Shown: positions 1 through 10,221 of the stretch, piece after piece
Layout: each line of letters begins with the position of its first letter
How positions within the stretch are numbered: position 1 is the first letter of the stretch
NCBI GenBank assembly: GCA_043381765.1
Contig: JBHJMP010000271.1
Location: 1-33,640, forward strand
DNA from: Collodictyon triciliatum
Taxonomy: Eukaryota; CRuMs
Direction of reading: 5' to 3'
Length of the DNA stretch: 33,640 nt
The notes under the pieces: generated by a model
Databases searched by the model: none
Told to the model about the DNA's origin: nothing
What the model saw: the letters and a program-made list of their open reading frames with translations, nothing else
Program-made: the position numbers and the translations under genes

Positions 1-66
<66 letters not shown>
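1..66. repeat. (ATT)n microsatellite at scaffold start
   Basis: Perfect TAT/ATT trinucleotide array that forms the left end of the sequence. A contig end inside a simple repeat is typical of an assembly break. Confidence 0.95.
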
Positions 67-634
67 CCCAATTTTTTTTAATCCATGCAAATATAGCGCG
101 CTAGATGATCGATCGGAAGCCGCGCTTCATGGTTATCCGAGGCAGTTTCGATACCCTTGGTAAGGAAAGGAAAAGAATACAGCGCGGTTTCCTTTCGCGA
201 TTCTTTCGCGTGGACAGGGCGAATAATCGGGTTGAGAATCGCTGCACTTTTGAATCAGCTTGTTTGATCCTTGGGTGTCCGAAAGGAGAATTCCACATCA
301 GATTCATTTACCGAATGTAAGGTATGGAGACTAAGCCACGAGGGTGCCTGGGTGCAAAAGAGCAGGCCACGAGGCCAAAATGTGTTGAAAGACAATCACA
401 AAACTTGATAACAGAATCTGCTTCTGAAAGAGCGATAAGATATGAGATCTCCAGATAATATTTAACAGAATCAGTACTTGGTGATACATCGATGGGTAAA
501 TACACGAAATTGAAATTATTTTTTATGATGCAGATGTCCAATCCAAACACGCTTGACAGGAAAGAGAAAATGAGGGAAGGGGTTCGCAATGGTAAAGGTG
601 CCTGTGAAAACACACTGTTTTGATATGAAGAAGA
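67..634. other. Intergenic stretch, no assignable gene
   Basis: This stretch holds the 3' flank of the RING gene and a less AT-rich patch at about 100-370. A 71-codon ATG-to-stop frame runs on the plus strand at 105-320 and a 68-codon frame on the minus strand at 101-307. Neither resembles a family I know, and both could be chance. It may be the last exon of a gene that starts off the left end. Confidence 0.4.
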
Positions 635-2794
635 TCAGGTCGAGGTTATTTTAGATGTGAGATGCCCCAGTTTTTTGCTCATCTCAGTTAGTGTTGTCAG
701 AGCTTGTTGTTGGTATTCATACTTTGCACAGATTTGTTCCAAAGCCTCGTTTCGAAAGCAGCAATCGACGGCATGGTCAGGGCCACAAAGGTGACAAAAT
801 CTGTCAGTTCCATGTTCGATAGTTTCCTCCTTTAGCTGACTAATGCATACAGAGCAAAAGGAATGTCCACAAGGGAAACATGTCTCCGGTTGCTTCAAAT
901 TGTTCAGGCAAAACATGCACGTAATGTTAGCCTACAAATAAGAAAGAAGGGATGTGTGGTGGTGTGACGATTCCATGAGCTTAACATGTGTGAATATAGA
1001 TTTTTTTAAAATTAAAATAAACAGCACCGCTTCTTTTTTTTTTATGAAAAAAAAAAAAAAGAGATATTAAAATAAACGTGCGAGTATGTGTATTTGACCT
1101 GCATTGCTTCGTTTGAATGAATAAGTTTCGCTACAACACTTTTTAGTTCTTTTTCCGTCGATAAAATAATTTGTGCACGGTTTTGAGCCTCTGAACTGGT
1201 GGCAGTTTGTAAATCTTTTGAAAGAACTTTCAAAAAAATAACAATAAGAAACCCATAGAGCATCTCAATTTTCACACCTTTGAATTTTCTTTGGAATATG
1301 AATGGTAGTTACCAAATCGAAATAGAAAGGGGAAACAATATGGACGGGAATGAATGTAAACTTGCAACCTTGTATTTGTCTATCCTTTTCTAAGAGTGTC
1401 GAAGACATCTGGTCAGCCCTTAATTCTGCAGCTCGCAACCTCACATTTAAGTCTTGATGTAGTAATTCTAGCTTATCTACATCAGATGTCTTTTGGGATA
1501 TGATATTATCCTTATCGGATATAGTCTTCTGAGTCTGAGATAACTTCTGCTCTAAGGTTTTGATTTTCTCTAAATCGTTTACATAAAAAAAAAGTACTAA
1601 ATAACCGACCAAAGACAATACGATTGAATCAAAATGGAAAAAAAAGTGTGTCATAAAATATAATCACCCTATATGATGGAGGGAGATGGTAGTTTGGTTA
1701 TTTTTTGAAAGTATTCCTCCGTCATGTTTCATGGATATGGATTTCATAAAATATACCAGCACTCCTTTCAAACATGTCCCTACTAGACGAGCCTTCATCT
1801 TTGTTCCGATGAAATTTATCCAGCATTAGTACCAATATTTATGCAATGACCACAGTGCAAATAATATAACTCAGAATTAACCTTGAAGAGATTGTAATCG
1901 GTTGTGCGCTTCTTGTAATGCAAGCCTGATATTCTGATTATGCAACTCGAATTGTTTTCTTTCCTTCATTCATTCAAATACGAGAAAATTCATTAGAATA
2001 ATGAGATAAAAGAGAGGAAACTTTCGAGTCATGTACTCTTATTCCTCACTATCTAAAAATAATAATTGAGATAGTATACTTTTTCCAAGACACTTTCAAA
2101 TTCTGTACATTTTTCTGTAAGTTCCTGGTTTGCTCTGTCAGATTTTTTCAAGGACATTTCAAGTTCTCGAATTCTTTGCGTCAAGGAACTATTTGAAATT
2201 TACTCGAATTACAGGACCATCAGTAATTTTGAAAACATAAGGGAAGAAATACACAAATTGTCCATGAAATATAAAGTAATCATGATTACGATATTGAAGA
2301 AATGGATTTTTCCTTATCCAAACGTGCATCTGATTGCATTTGAGTCTGCATATTTTTGTAGTCACTATGATTTTTGCATATTACTTGGTTTGCTTTTATG
2401 AAAAATTAATAAAAGAATAGACAAATGAATAAATGCACATGTCTTCTTCCTTTAATCACAAAAAAAACAAAAGGCTTATTTCAAATAATTGAGCATTGAT
2501 ATACAACCTATACTCTGCTGAAATAGATCTCATTTTTGACTCGATGGATGTAATATTTGATGTCAAAGAAGTGATTTCTTTTTGCTGGACTCTGATTATT
2601 GGCGAAGAAGAAAGTATGTAAAGTATAATTATATCTTCACTTTGCAAATGGCATTATAACTGTACATATAAATTTTAGTTAAAATAAGTATCGATTTCAT
2701 TCTTACAGAATTTGCTTTTCAAAATTTGCTTTTACAATTTGATGTTCTTGGATTTGGATTAGGTAGGATTGAAGTTTTTCTCTGTTAAGATATT

Positions 2795-2829
<35 letters not shown>

Positions 2830-2838
2830 AGAAAAAAA

Positions 2839-2872
<34 letters not shown>

Positions 2873-4643
2873 TTACGATGCAGCTTGAGAAAAAAAATGT
2901 CACCTTGGGATTGGTTTTAAATGAAAAGGAAAATTACTCATATGCCACAGTGCTCGAATTGATCTGACTATCTAGTTGCCTAATTCTTTTTCTTGCATCT
3001 TCAAGCTCGCTTTGTAAAGTATGAAGCGACCTTGTTTAGGTTTTTTATATGAATACAAATAAGATTCCATAGAGGAAATTCAGTTAATGAAATTTTTCTG
3101 TATTTTTTTTAAATGGATCATCATATCTAGATTATTCGTAAATTTTGAAGCAATTATATTGATTATATTATCATTTTTATGCTAAGACGATGGTCTTGAA
3201 AATAAATGGATACTGTTTTGCAGCATCATGTTCCAGCTCCATTCCTTTGTGTGAAGATTGAATTTTTGAAATAATCGATTCAAACTCTAGTTTTCTAGAA
3301 GACTCTGAAATTTTTAATGCCTCAATCTCATTCCTAGTCAAAGGATGAGTAAATACAAAGTATGATTAAACATGGTCAACTTGCTTGCTTGTCTAAGTGT
3401 TCATTTTTTGCGGTATATTTGACGCTCAAATAAAAAAAAAGAAGAAAATAAATAAGTGGAGACATATTTGGTATACTTGAGTGATGAAATCACTGAATCC
3501 TTTGATTTCATGTCTTTGTCGTATTTAGATTCCATCGCGGCTAGCTTTTCAGAGACCACTACAAAATGCAGTTTCAGATAAATTTAAGAGCGATACAGAA
3601 TAATATATATCTGTACATCGGTAATAAAGAATGTGAGTTTTATTTTATTTTTAAAAAAATTAATCCTGTAAAGAAAATCATGCATTTGTGCTCTTCTAAT
3701 TGTCCTTTTATGTCTGCCAAAAGGCGGTTTAGACGAGCTATTTCCTCCTTGTCGTCTACATTCGTCCATAAGTTTACAGTGAGTGCTCTAAAATAGTACA
3801 TATATATTTCGATAAAAAAAAAAAGTAGACCTAAAAGGTGTATGAGTGGGATGATGCGGAAAAAAATGCTTCCAAAAAAAAAAAAAGATATCATATCGCT
3901 TCATCAATAAATACTTCGGCACATGTTGGATAAGCTTTCAAAATTTCTCTGAACAGCAGCCAGAGCCGCTACTTTTCCATCCAGCTCGTTCTTTTGCTCA
4001 GATATTTTTGCTTTCAAGTCATTAATCAACATCTTGTCAGACTCTAAGAACGCCTTCGCTTTGGATGCCTTTTATCATTATTATTTGTGACATGAATTTC
4101 GTGCGTAAAATAGAAACACATGAAGGAAAATGAGCACGATTTTTTTTTAAAAAAAAAAAAACATGCAAGAAAATAGTTGAATTTTACAAGATCGCAATTA
4201 AATCGTGTGATATTATCAATAATGTGTACTTTCTTTCTTTTTCTATTGACCTTTGTTTCTTTTATTTAAAAACAAAACAAAACAAAACAAAACAAAACAA
4301 ATTAAAGAAAACAAAATAAAACAAATGAAAGAATGAATACAGAGCGGAAAGGAGGTTGTGTTTGGCACAGAGGCTTGATTTCAACGACATATGCTTGTAA
4401 ACAGAGACAAACTCTCATTTTGACGGCCACACTGTCATCAGAGTCGCTGCCGGAGTCATTCTGCTGCCTCTGCGACAATGGCGCGCCATAGCCAAAACCT
4501 TTGAGCGAATCATTACTCCGGGAGCTCTGCAAGGGTGGTTTGCCGAACGGCCCGCTTCGTGCAGGCGAGTCCAAGCCTCCATCCTGCGGCTTCCGAGTCG
4601 ACGAGACAAGATCGCGCAGGTCTTTTGGATTCCGCGAGTTCAT
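635..4643 (-). CDS. Coiled-coil protein with C-terminal C3HC4 RING finger (putative E3 ubiquitin ligase)
   Basis: About ten small exons. The proposed start is the ATG at 4643-4641; exon 1 (4413-4643) encodes a Ser/Asp/Pro-rich disordered leader. Later exons near 3920-4067, 3700-3780, 3480-3570, 3230-3330, 2930-3010, 2700-2780, 2500-2600, 1369-1569 and 1099-1226 encode charged heptad-type helices (coiled coil). The last three exons join in phase. The final exon, 635-931, carries the RING: CMFC, then CGHSFCSVC, then CHLC, which supplies all eight zinc ligands, followed by about 55 residues and TGA. RING proteins recruit E2 enzymes; the long coiled coil suggests oligomerisation or scaffolding. 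The architecture recalls BRE1-type ligases, but the RING is not at the extreme C-terminus, so I do not name it. Middle exon edges are approximate. Confidence 0.72.
2797..2869. repeat. Intronic poly(A) tracts (poly-T on the gene strand)
   Basis: Two long A runs separated by a short spacer lie inside an intron of the RING gene. On the coding (minus) strand they read as T tracts. Short frames rich in Phe here are artefacts. Confidence 0.9.
4268..4300. repeat. (AAAAC)n pentanucleotide repeat
   Basis: About seven AAAAC units lie in the first intron of the RING gene. The same pentamer recurs near 22745-22812 and 33481-33545. Confidence 0.9.
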
Positions 4644-4800
4644 CTGTTTCAAGCCACGAGGGGAAGGTTGGTGTGTTTGCAAAACAAAAAGGGGACCGCG
4701 CCTATGAGAGGGTTGGGCTCTCTCGAAAACAGATCAGGAAGAATTGGAAGTGAAGAAGTGGGAGAAAGATAAAAAGACAAAAAATAAAAAGGACAGAAGT

Positions 4801-4804
4801 AAAA
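4801..4804 (-). terminator. RNA polymerase III T-run terminator of tRNA-Ser
   Basis: A TTTT run on the minus strand begins about 12 nt beyond the tRNA 3' end, which is the usual Pol III termination signal. Confidence 0.7.
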
Positions 4805-4815
4805 GTGAATGCTTC

Positions 4816-4897
4816 CGACACTGGCAGGATTTGAACCTGCGCGGGCGGAACCCAACAGATTTCGAGTCTGTCGCCTTAACCACTCGGCCACAGTGTC
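4816..4897 (-). tRNA. tRNA-Ser (anticodon CGA)
   Basis: The minus strand folds as an 82-nt tRNA. The acceptor stem pairs GACACTG with CAGTGTC, with discriminator G. The A-box TGGCCGAGTGG and B-box GGTTCAAATCC are both present. The anticodon loop reads CTCGAAA, giving anticodon CGA (codon UCG). A long variable arm, GTTGGGTTCCGCCCGC, marks a type II serine tRNA. No intron is seen. The 3' CCA is not encoded, as expected for a eukaryotic nuclear gene. Confidence 0.96.
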
Positions 4898-5061
4898 TTT
4901 TACTTGATAATTCAGGAAATTAATTTTATATAATATATAGTAATACTTTAGCCCTGCCGCCCGAAACTAAAACTTGGCGTCTGTCTTTCCTATCCTACCC
5001 AGACTATGTTTCTCGTCGCCGAGTCACCTTAAATTACACAACGGATGTGAAAGGGTAATAA

Positions 5062-5442
5062 ATGGTTAATTACATTATGGTGCATTTGCACATAAAATAT
5101 GTTAGTCTCCATGGGCTCTGCCTTGAAATAAAGTGTGATGCTATTGGCATGGTGTGTAACAAACTGTTAATAGACCGGATATTCATGCTTTTGGGTGTGC
5201 CTATTCGAAAATGGTTTCTTTCACGTCCAATCGCTGTGTTTTGCTTTCTTTATTGCCTTGTTGTCCAAACCCATGCGAAAGTTTTAGGAAGACTTTTTTG
5301 GCAACGCTGGCTTTCGCTTCAGACGGAAGACTCGAATTTGGAGGATGGAGGTCATTCGGTCGACTACCGTCCACGAGGAGAGGAGGCAGACAAACAGGCC
5401 GAAAAACATTACCGAATGGATGATATACGCTGGATTCAGTGA
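5062..5442 (+). CDS. Unrecognised open frame, 126 codons
   Basis: An ATG-to-stop frame lies between the tRNA and the phosphotransferase gene. The predicted product has a hydrophobic middle (about residues 35-75) and a charged Glu/Asp/Arg C-terminus. A shorter plus frame (5211-5423) overlaps it. I recognise no family, see no clear promoter, and the region is convergent with the minus-strand gene that ends at 5641. It may be chance, or a short lineage-specific gene. Confidence 0.22.
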   Translation: MVNYIMVHLHIKYVSLHGLCLEIKCDAIGMVCNKLLIDRIFMLLGVPIRKWFLSRPIAVFCFLYCLVVQTHAKVLGRLFWQRWLSLQTEDSNLEDGGHSVDYRPRGEEADKQAEKHYRMDDIRWIQ

Positions 5443-5640
5443 GAAGGGCCTACATAAATTGGGGAGATTTTTACGGAGAAAGAAAAAAAAAAAAGAAGAA
5501 ATGGACCAAGTGCCCAAATGATATAATCTTATTTAGTTAATACAGAAAAAAAAAGTTCCCAATTAGACATAATAAGCTGACACATGATTGCTACAAAAGT
5601 TGGTATGTATAACAGGAAAAGGGCTATTTTGAATCGTGTC

Positions 5641-8074
5641 TTACGAAAAGAAGTTGAGAAGTGAAACAGTCAAAGCACACAAGACTGGGTGAACGACAGG
5701 ATACTTCTCGTGGCACAAATGCGATAGTATTAAGGAAGCCTGCAATAATAAAAATAAAAAATGGTGTAATTTATTGTCAAGAGGAAAATATGCTGACCGA
5801 AAGCGAATACATCTCGTAATTTCATGAACCAATTACAGATATAAATTATTTTTTTTAAGATGAATCATAACTCACAAGCATCTCCCAAAATGCAAATTCT
5901 ATAGCCCACATGACGACACGAGTGTCAGAGTAATTAAACTGATGGTGTTTTCAGAAAAAGGAGACTCCTTCAATAACAAATCATCTGGTCCTTCATCGTC
6001 AGTATGATTGACCAAAATGTTATATATTTTACTCACATATGGCGCACCAAGAATGACAGTAAGAAAAGACGCCACCGAAAATACCAAGAAAGTAGTAAGC
6101 GACAAAATAGGATGTGTCTTGCTTTCTTTTTCTTTAGAGCGGAGGTCATTGTAATGCTTCATGACAGACGATGTACTAATGTTTTATCGAATAGAGTAAA
6201 TATAATGCATCACATATTTTCAGGCAATATAGTAATCTAAACCACTAAGATTAAAAGAGCACATTAATTATCTTACTTGATTACAATTGTCACAAATGCC
6301 ATGACAAAACCAATAATCGGCATCATGTGTTTTAGGCGAATGTTGGCAAGAAATGGGGAAAGATTGCCTAGCTGCGATATGTGCATATTCCAAAACTGAT
6401 GTCCTAAGGTTTATTTTATGCGGTTGATTTTAGCTTTGATATTAGCTCTGATTTTAGTGGTTTTTTTGTCAGAGTTTTGTTATTCCTTTGTAAAGAAAGG
6501 TATTTGTAAGACAGTAATATAAGATAAACATAGAGAAAGAGGGGGGGAGAGAAAAGCGTATCCTAGAAAAATTATTATTGGGAGATTGCCTGCAAAAGCT
6601 GTTGTCAAGTGGATGGCGACGATGAGAAGAATTCCCTCACAAGGCCCATTAATTTGAGCTAGTATCATAGTTCCTGTGTGGTACCTGATGACATGAATTG
6701 ACAGGCTCATGGATTAATAATCACCGAATTTAGATTATTTATGAGATAGTATACATTTATAAGAGACGAAACGGAATGGACATACTCTTCCCATGTTGCA
6801 AAGAAGAATGGTAGGTAGCCACCAGCCCACAGAAGAAGGAATGACCAAAATCCAGCACCAAGTTGTAGAACAGACGCAGTGTTTAATCCTACGACCTGAA
6901 TAAATATTACAAACCAAAATTTGACGCCTTTATGTAAGTATGATTATTGCTTCATTTACATCAAATGCATGGAAATCAGTCAAGTTGGAACTTCAAACGC
7001 AGTGAATTAGGGTTTACAAAGAAATGGTAAACTCTTTGTGGATTATACGAATCGATAATACATACTGTAATGTTGAGACAATCACAGCCTTCATCGAGAT
7101 AATGAAATTTGAAAATGAAGAAATTAGGATGGTACATATTAAGAGAAACCACAAGAATTAACTATACAACCAAAGTCTAGGCATTTTTTTTTTTTTTTTT
7201 GCAAATAAAACATACAGTGGTCAAACATGTGTCCAAGTGGAGATGATGACCCTGTCTTTCGCGCTTGTCGCCCATCCAAGTTGTCAAATGTTTGGTAAAA
7301 GAAGACAGAAAATGCGCTGAACAAGATAATCCAGACAGGAAGATTTGAGTCCAGGTTCGGAGAGTACGACGCCACAATAAAATGCGAAGTAAGCAGCGGA
7401 ATCATTCCTATCACAGTGACCTATGCATCAATCCTCCTTAGAAAGAATCAAAAAAAAAAAACATGCGAATGTTAAATTGAATTACGATACTATGTGATGG
7501 TTTCATTTATCATTTTCCTTCATTCGATTCAAAATTAACAGTGCTATTTATGATTTTGGCGTGGACGTGATGATTGGTTTGATTGTTGGTTTCAATGTAG
7601 TACTTTGTACATAAAAAGGAAGCACAGAATGAAAGCTTACAAGATTTGGGCTGTATTTTTTTTTTTAAAAAAAAAAAAAGAAGCATAGGGCGTCCCAGCA
7701 GTTGGCAAACAATTATTTATATTTCAGTAAAAAAAAAAAAAAAGCATAGATATAGAATGCGTGATTATTTCGATTTAGTTATTGAATTGTTGTTATAAAT
7801 AGCTCGTATTGCTTTCAGGCCACCCACACTACTCTCCTTTATGATCTTTGTTTTGTTTTGGGCCATCAGCATAGCTATAAAATCAAATGTTGTCACAGAT
7901 TATATTGAAAAGGGACAAAAGAACATACGCCATCCACTCAGGCACAAAGCGCATGCACCAGTCCCAGTAGTGTCTGAGAAAGAGCCGATTGGAGATGGAG
8001 TTGTCCGTGCCACTGTACGCATAGTTCTTTAAAGCACTCGCGCGGGCTTTCCAGTCGTCGCTTGGGTCGATCAT
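5641..8074 (-). CDS. EPT1: CDP-alcohol phosphotransferase (ethanolamine/choline phosphotransferase family), 10 exons, 338 aa
   Basis: It would transfer phosphoethanolamine or phosphocholine from the CDP-alcohol to diacylglycerol, the last Kennedy-pathway step, in the ER membrane. Exons on the minus strand: 8074-7929, 7650-7641, 7420-7216, 7088-7066, 6895-6786, 6684-6590, 6403-6277, 6175-6037, 5938-5876 and 5739-5641. Every phase matches, giving 1,017 nt with TAA. The family signature DG-x2-AR-x8-G-x3-D-x3-D is complete (DGRQARKTGSSSPLGHMFDH, then CCD) and is built across exons 3 and 4. The N-terminus with ALKNYAYSG and WMAPNLVT matches EPT/CPT enzymes. Hydrophobic segments follow as expected for a multi-pass protein. 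It is shorter than animal homologues (about 390-416). Choline versus ethanolamine preference cannot be told. The start is the ATG at 8074; an AG just upstream leaves a further 5' exon possible. Confidence 0.93.
7066..7088 (-). other. EPT1: 23-nt mini-exon carrying the last catalytic Asp
   Basis: Bounded by AAG and GTATGT, it completes CCDCLNIT and thereby supplies the final Asp of the CDP-alcohol transferase signature. Confidence 0.85.
7641..7650 (-). other. EPT1: 10-nt microexon (exon 2 of the phosphotransferase gene)
   Basis: The minus strand reads acceptor ACAG, the ten bases CCCAAATCTT, then donor GTAAGC. With the GC left over from exon 1 it spells Ala-Pro-Asn-Leu, which completes the conserved WMAPNL motif of this family and restores frame into exon 3. 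Confidence 0.9.
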
Positions 8075-8109
8075 TTCCTGAAAGTTTTTTTGGTTGTTTT
8101 TGGTCTTGG

Positions 8110-8404
8110 TCTTCTTTTTTATTTCTTTTTTATTTCTTTTTTATTCTTTTTATTTCTTTTTATTTCTTTTTATTCTTTTTATTTTTTTATTTCTTTTTTA
8201 TTTCTTTTTTATTTCTTTTTTATTTCTTTTTATTTCTTTTTTATTTCTTTTTTATTTCTTTTTTATTTCTTTTTTATTTCTTTTTTATTTCTTTTTTATT
8301 TTTTTTTTTTTTTTTTCTTTTTTATTTCTTTTTTATTTCTTTTTTATTTCTTTTTTATTTCTTTTTTATTTCTTTTTTATTTCTTTTTTATTTCTTTTTT
8401 ATTT
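8110..8404. repeat. T-rich minisatellite, (TATTTCTTTT)n-like
   Basis: About 300 bp of near-perfect 10-11-mer units of T with one A and one C each. All three plus frames stay open as Phe/Leu/Ser-rich runs, which is a composition artefact. It lies just 5' of the phosphotransferase start. Confidence 0.95.
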
Positions 8405-8507
8405 TAGGTCCTAGTTTGCCCTGTAAAAAAAAACCCCAACCAAATAGATGCACAGAGGTTTTGTGATTCCCCTATTTTCATAGCTTTTTTTTTATTTTTT
8501 TATTTTT

Positions 8508-8998
8508 TTAGTTCTCGTGCATCAGGATCAACTCTTTGTTCATTTTTTCTATAAACAGCTGAAAGGCACAAGGAGACAGCCCAGCATCACTTGGTAGAAA
8601 ACATACTGCGGGTGGCAAAGTATGATTGTCTGAGCTGCGCAAAGCAATCTTTGTGTCGGCTCGTACTTCCAACCGGAGTGAAGGCTTGTCAGTTTGATGT
8701 TCCTCAGCGACAAAGAAGCAGGTAATATCATCATCTGATTTCGAGGGCGCAGGCTACGCGGCAAGATGGAGCTATCTGCGAGCTGTTTTTTTTCTTGACA
8801 TCCCAGCGAGGTACAAGGACTATACATCTTGGAGTGGAGATTGAGCGAGCGAGGGAGAATCTTGGTGATAACTTCGGTCGAATCTGACAGAGTTGATGAG
8901 TTTGCTTGGAAGGTCGTTGCGTGATGAGATTTGTTCTGTTTCAAACTAGATTGTGTGTGTGGATTCACATGATGTAGATTTATATCCTGCCGTGAAAA
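8508..8998 (-). CDS. Possible 3'-terminal exon(s) of an unidentified gene; strand uncertain
   Basis: GC content is visibly higher than in neighbouring introns. On the minus strand an open frame runs from about 8750 to a TAA at 8508-8510, with an acidic start (SDDDITCFFVAEE) and end (FIEKMNKELILMHEN). A different minus frame is open over 8549-8998 after an acceptor at about 8985. On the plus strand, an exon 8560-8755 ends in AG|GTAATA, and a poly-T acceptor at about 8808 leads to a phase-compatible exon of 38 codons. I recognise none of these. One strand is presumably real, but sequence alone does not decide. Confidence 0.35.
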
Positions 8999-9002
8999 AA
9001 GT

Positions 9003-9533
9003 ATGAAAAAAAAACTTCAGCAGAACACCCAAGAACAAAAAGAAAATAATTCAAAAGGCTCTAAACACAGCACTGGCGCGGATCAGGACCGAGCGAAAGT
9101 AGTACAGAAACAGCCCGCTGCTCGGCGGAACCTTCGGCACGTCCATGGAAGCAGCACAAAGCAAGAGCAGCCTCGAACATGCAAACGGTGTCTGAATCAA
9201 AGGATTAAATTTATATTCGCTATTCTGGAAATTACAATTTATGGTAGAATTATGATTACACATATGTCATGAACTTAATACCATTCAATTAAGAACACAT
9301 TATGTGTAAAATTATTGTAAGTGATAATCAATATCATCGATGCAACAGATTCTGCTTGTGTCTGCTTCACAACTACCCGAGAAGCTTCTAGATGTTGCCC
9401 AGCAAATAAGGAAATTTGTGGCCACATCTATGAAGTAATATGCATAATAATATTAGCACAATAATATATTTGCTGGAATTATTTGAACTCAAAATAACAT
9501 TTTTAAATTAATAATTATATTTTCCGTAATTAG
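9003..9533. other. Ambiguous coding-like patch followed by AT-rich spacer
   Basis: At 9055-9200 the base composition is coding-like and both strands are open: a Lys/Gln/Arg-rich plus frame at 9003-9272, and a Cys/Leu-rich minus frame with a good acceptor (TTTGATTCAG) near 9202. From 9230 to 9533 the sequence is AT-rich with no open frame of note and resembles intron or intergenic DNA. Confidence 0.3.
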
Positions 9534-9800
9534 ATACCACCTGCCACCTCACCAGAGCACAACGCCACGCAACAACCTGTCACGCTGACACGCACAAGCG
9601 AACGCAACCAAAGCACAACCACCAAACACAAGAAGGATCACAACAAGGGCGAAGCAGGAGGCAAACCACACCGGAGGTCGAAAAGCAGTGCGAAGCCAAA
9701 AGCTGCTTCACTTTTGTTTGCTGGCTGGAAAGGATCAAACAATTTCCCACAGCCACAAACGAATCCACAGACACAAATGAATCCAGATCCAAAACATTAA
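9534..9800 (+). CDS. Possible terminal exon of an unidentified plus-strand gene
   Basis: After a TTAG acceptor at 9530-9533 the plus strand stays open for 88 codons to TAA at 9798-9800. The predicted product is Thr/Gln/Lys-rich at first, then has a short hydrophobic LLFAGWKG segment and a Pro/Gln/Asn tail, so it would be largely disordered. The strand is A/C-rich, as in the confirmed genes here, while the opposite frame is a Cys/Leu run typical of an antisense shadow. It might continue the 9003-9272 plus frame. No family is recognised. Confidence 0.3.
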   Translation: MPPATSPEHNATQQPVTLTRTSERNQSTTTKHKKDHNKGEAGGKPHRRSKSSAKPKAASLLFAGWKGSNNFPQPQTNPQTQMNPDPKH

Positions 9801-10221
9801 TCAAGCCACAACTTCAACACAAGCGAGACTCGCGCCGAGCACAAGAAGGCCTCCCATATAGATGCCCTTGTGTACGGGTATATAGAAGCCCTTTGCCGCA
9901 TTTTCCTGAGGTTTTCCTCGGGTGGGTTGCACTCTCAATTGTCAAACATAAGCAGTTGGCTCCGTAATGCGCGAGGAGTTTGCAGGGGAAAGAAAACAAT
10001 CAAACATGCATCGTATTCACGCGAAACGACGTGATCGGCACGATCTGCCGAGGCCATTAGCATGAAGTATCTATATATACATAAGACAGAGTTTTAAACA
10101 AACAACCACAGGGATTTCCCAAGGCAACGCCACGAAGGAACATCTTCCTTTCAGCTCGCCTTAAGAAGACCGTCTCTTGCTTTCGTACCCAGTGCACCGC
10201 CTGCTGTGATCAGCCTGCGCC
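9801..10221 (+). promoter_or_regulatory. 5' flank of the glucan synthase gene with TATA-like element
   Basis: No supported gene lies here. A TATA-like string, CTATATATAC, at 10071-10080 sits about 140 nt before the proposed ATG, which is plausible for a core promoter with a 5' UTR. A minus frame at 9814-9999 is taken as chance. Confidence 0.35.

Noticed and set aside
4649-4891. 80-codon minus frame starting MAEWLRR
   Set aside because: It is a translation of the tRNA-Ser gene and its flank; this peptide start is a well-known tRNA shadow.
8062-8466. Phe/Leu/Ser-rich frames of 105-134 codons that look like membrane proteins
   Set aside because: All three plus frames are open only because of the T-rich minisatellite at 8110-8404.
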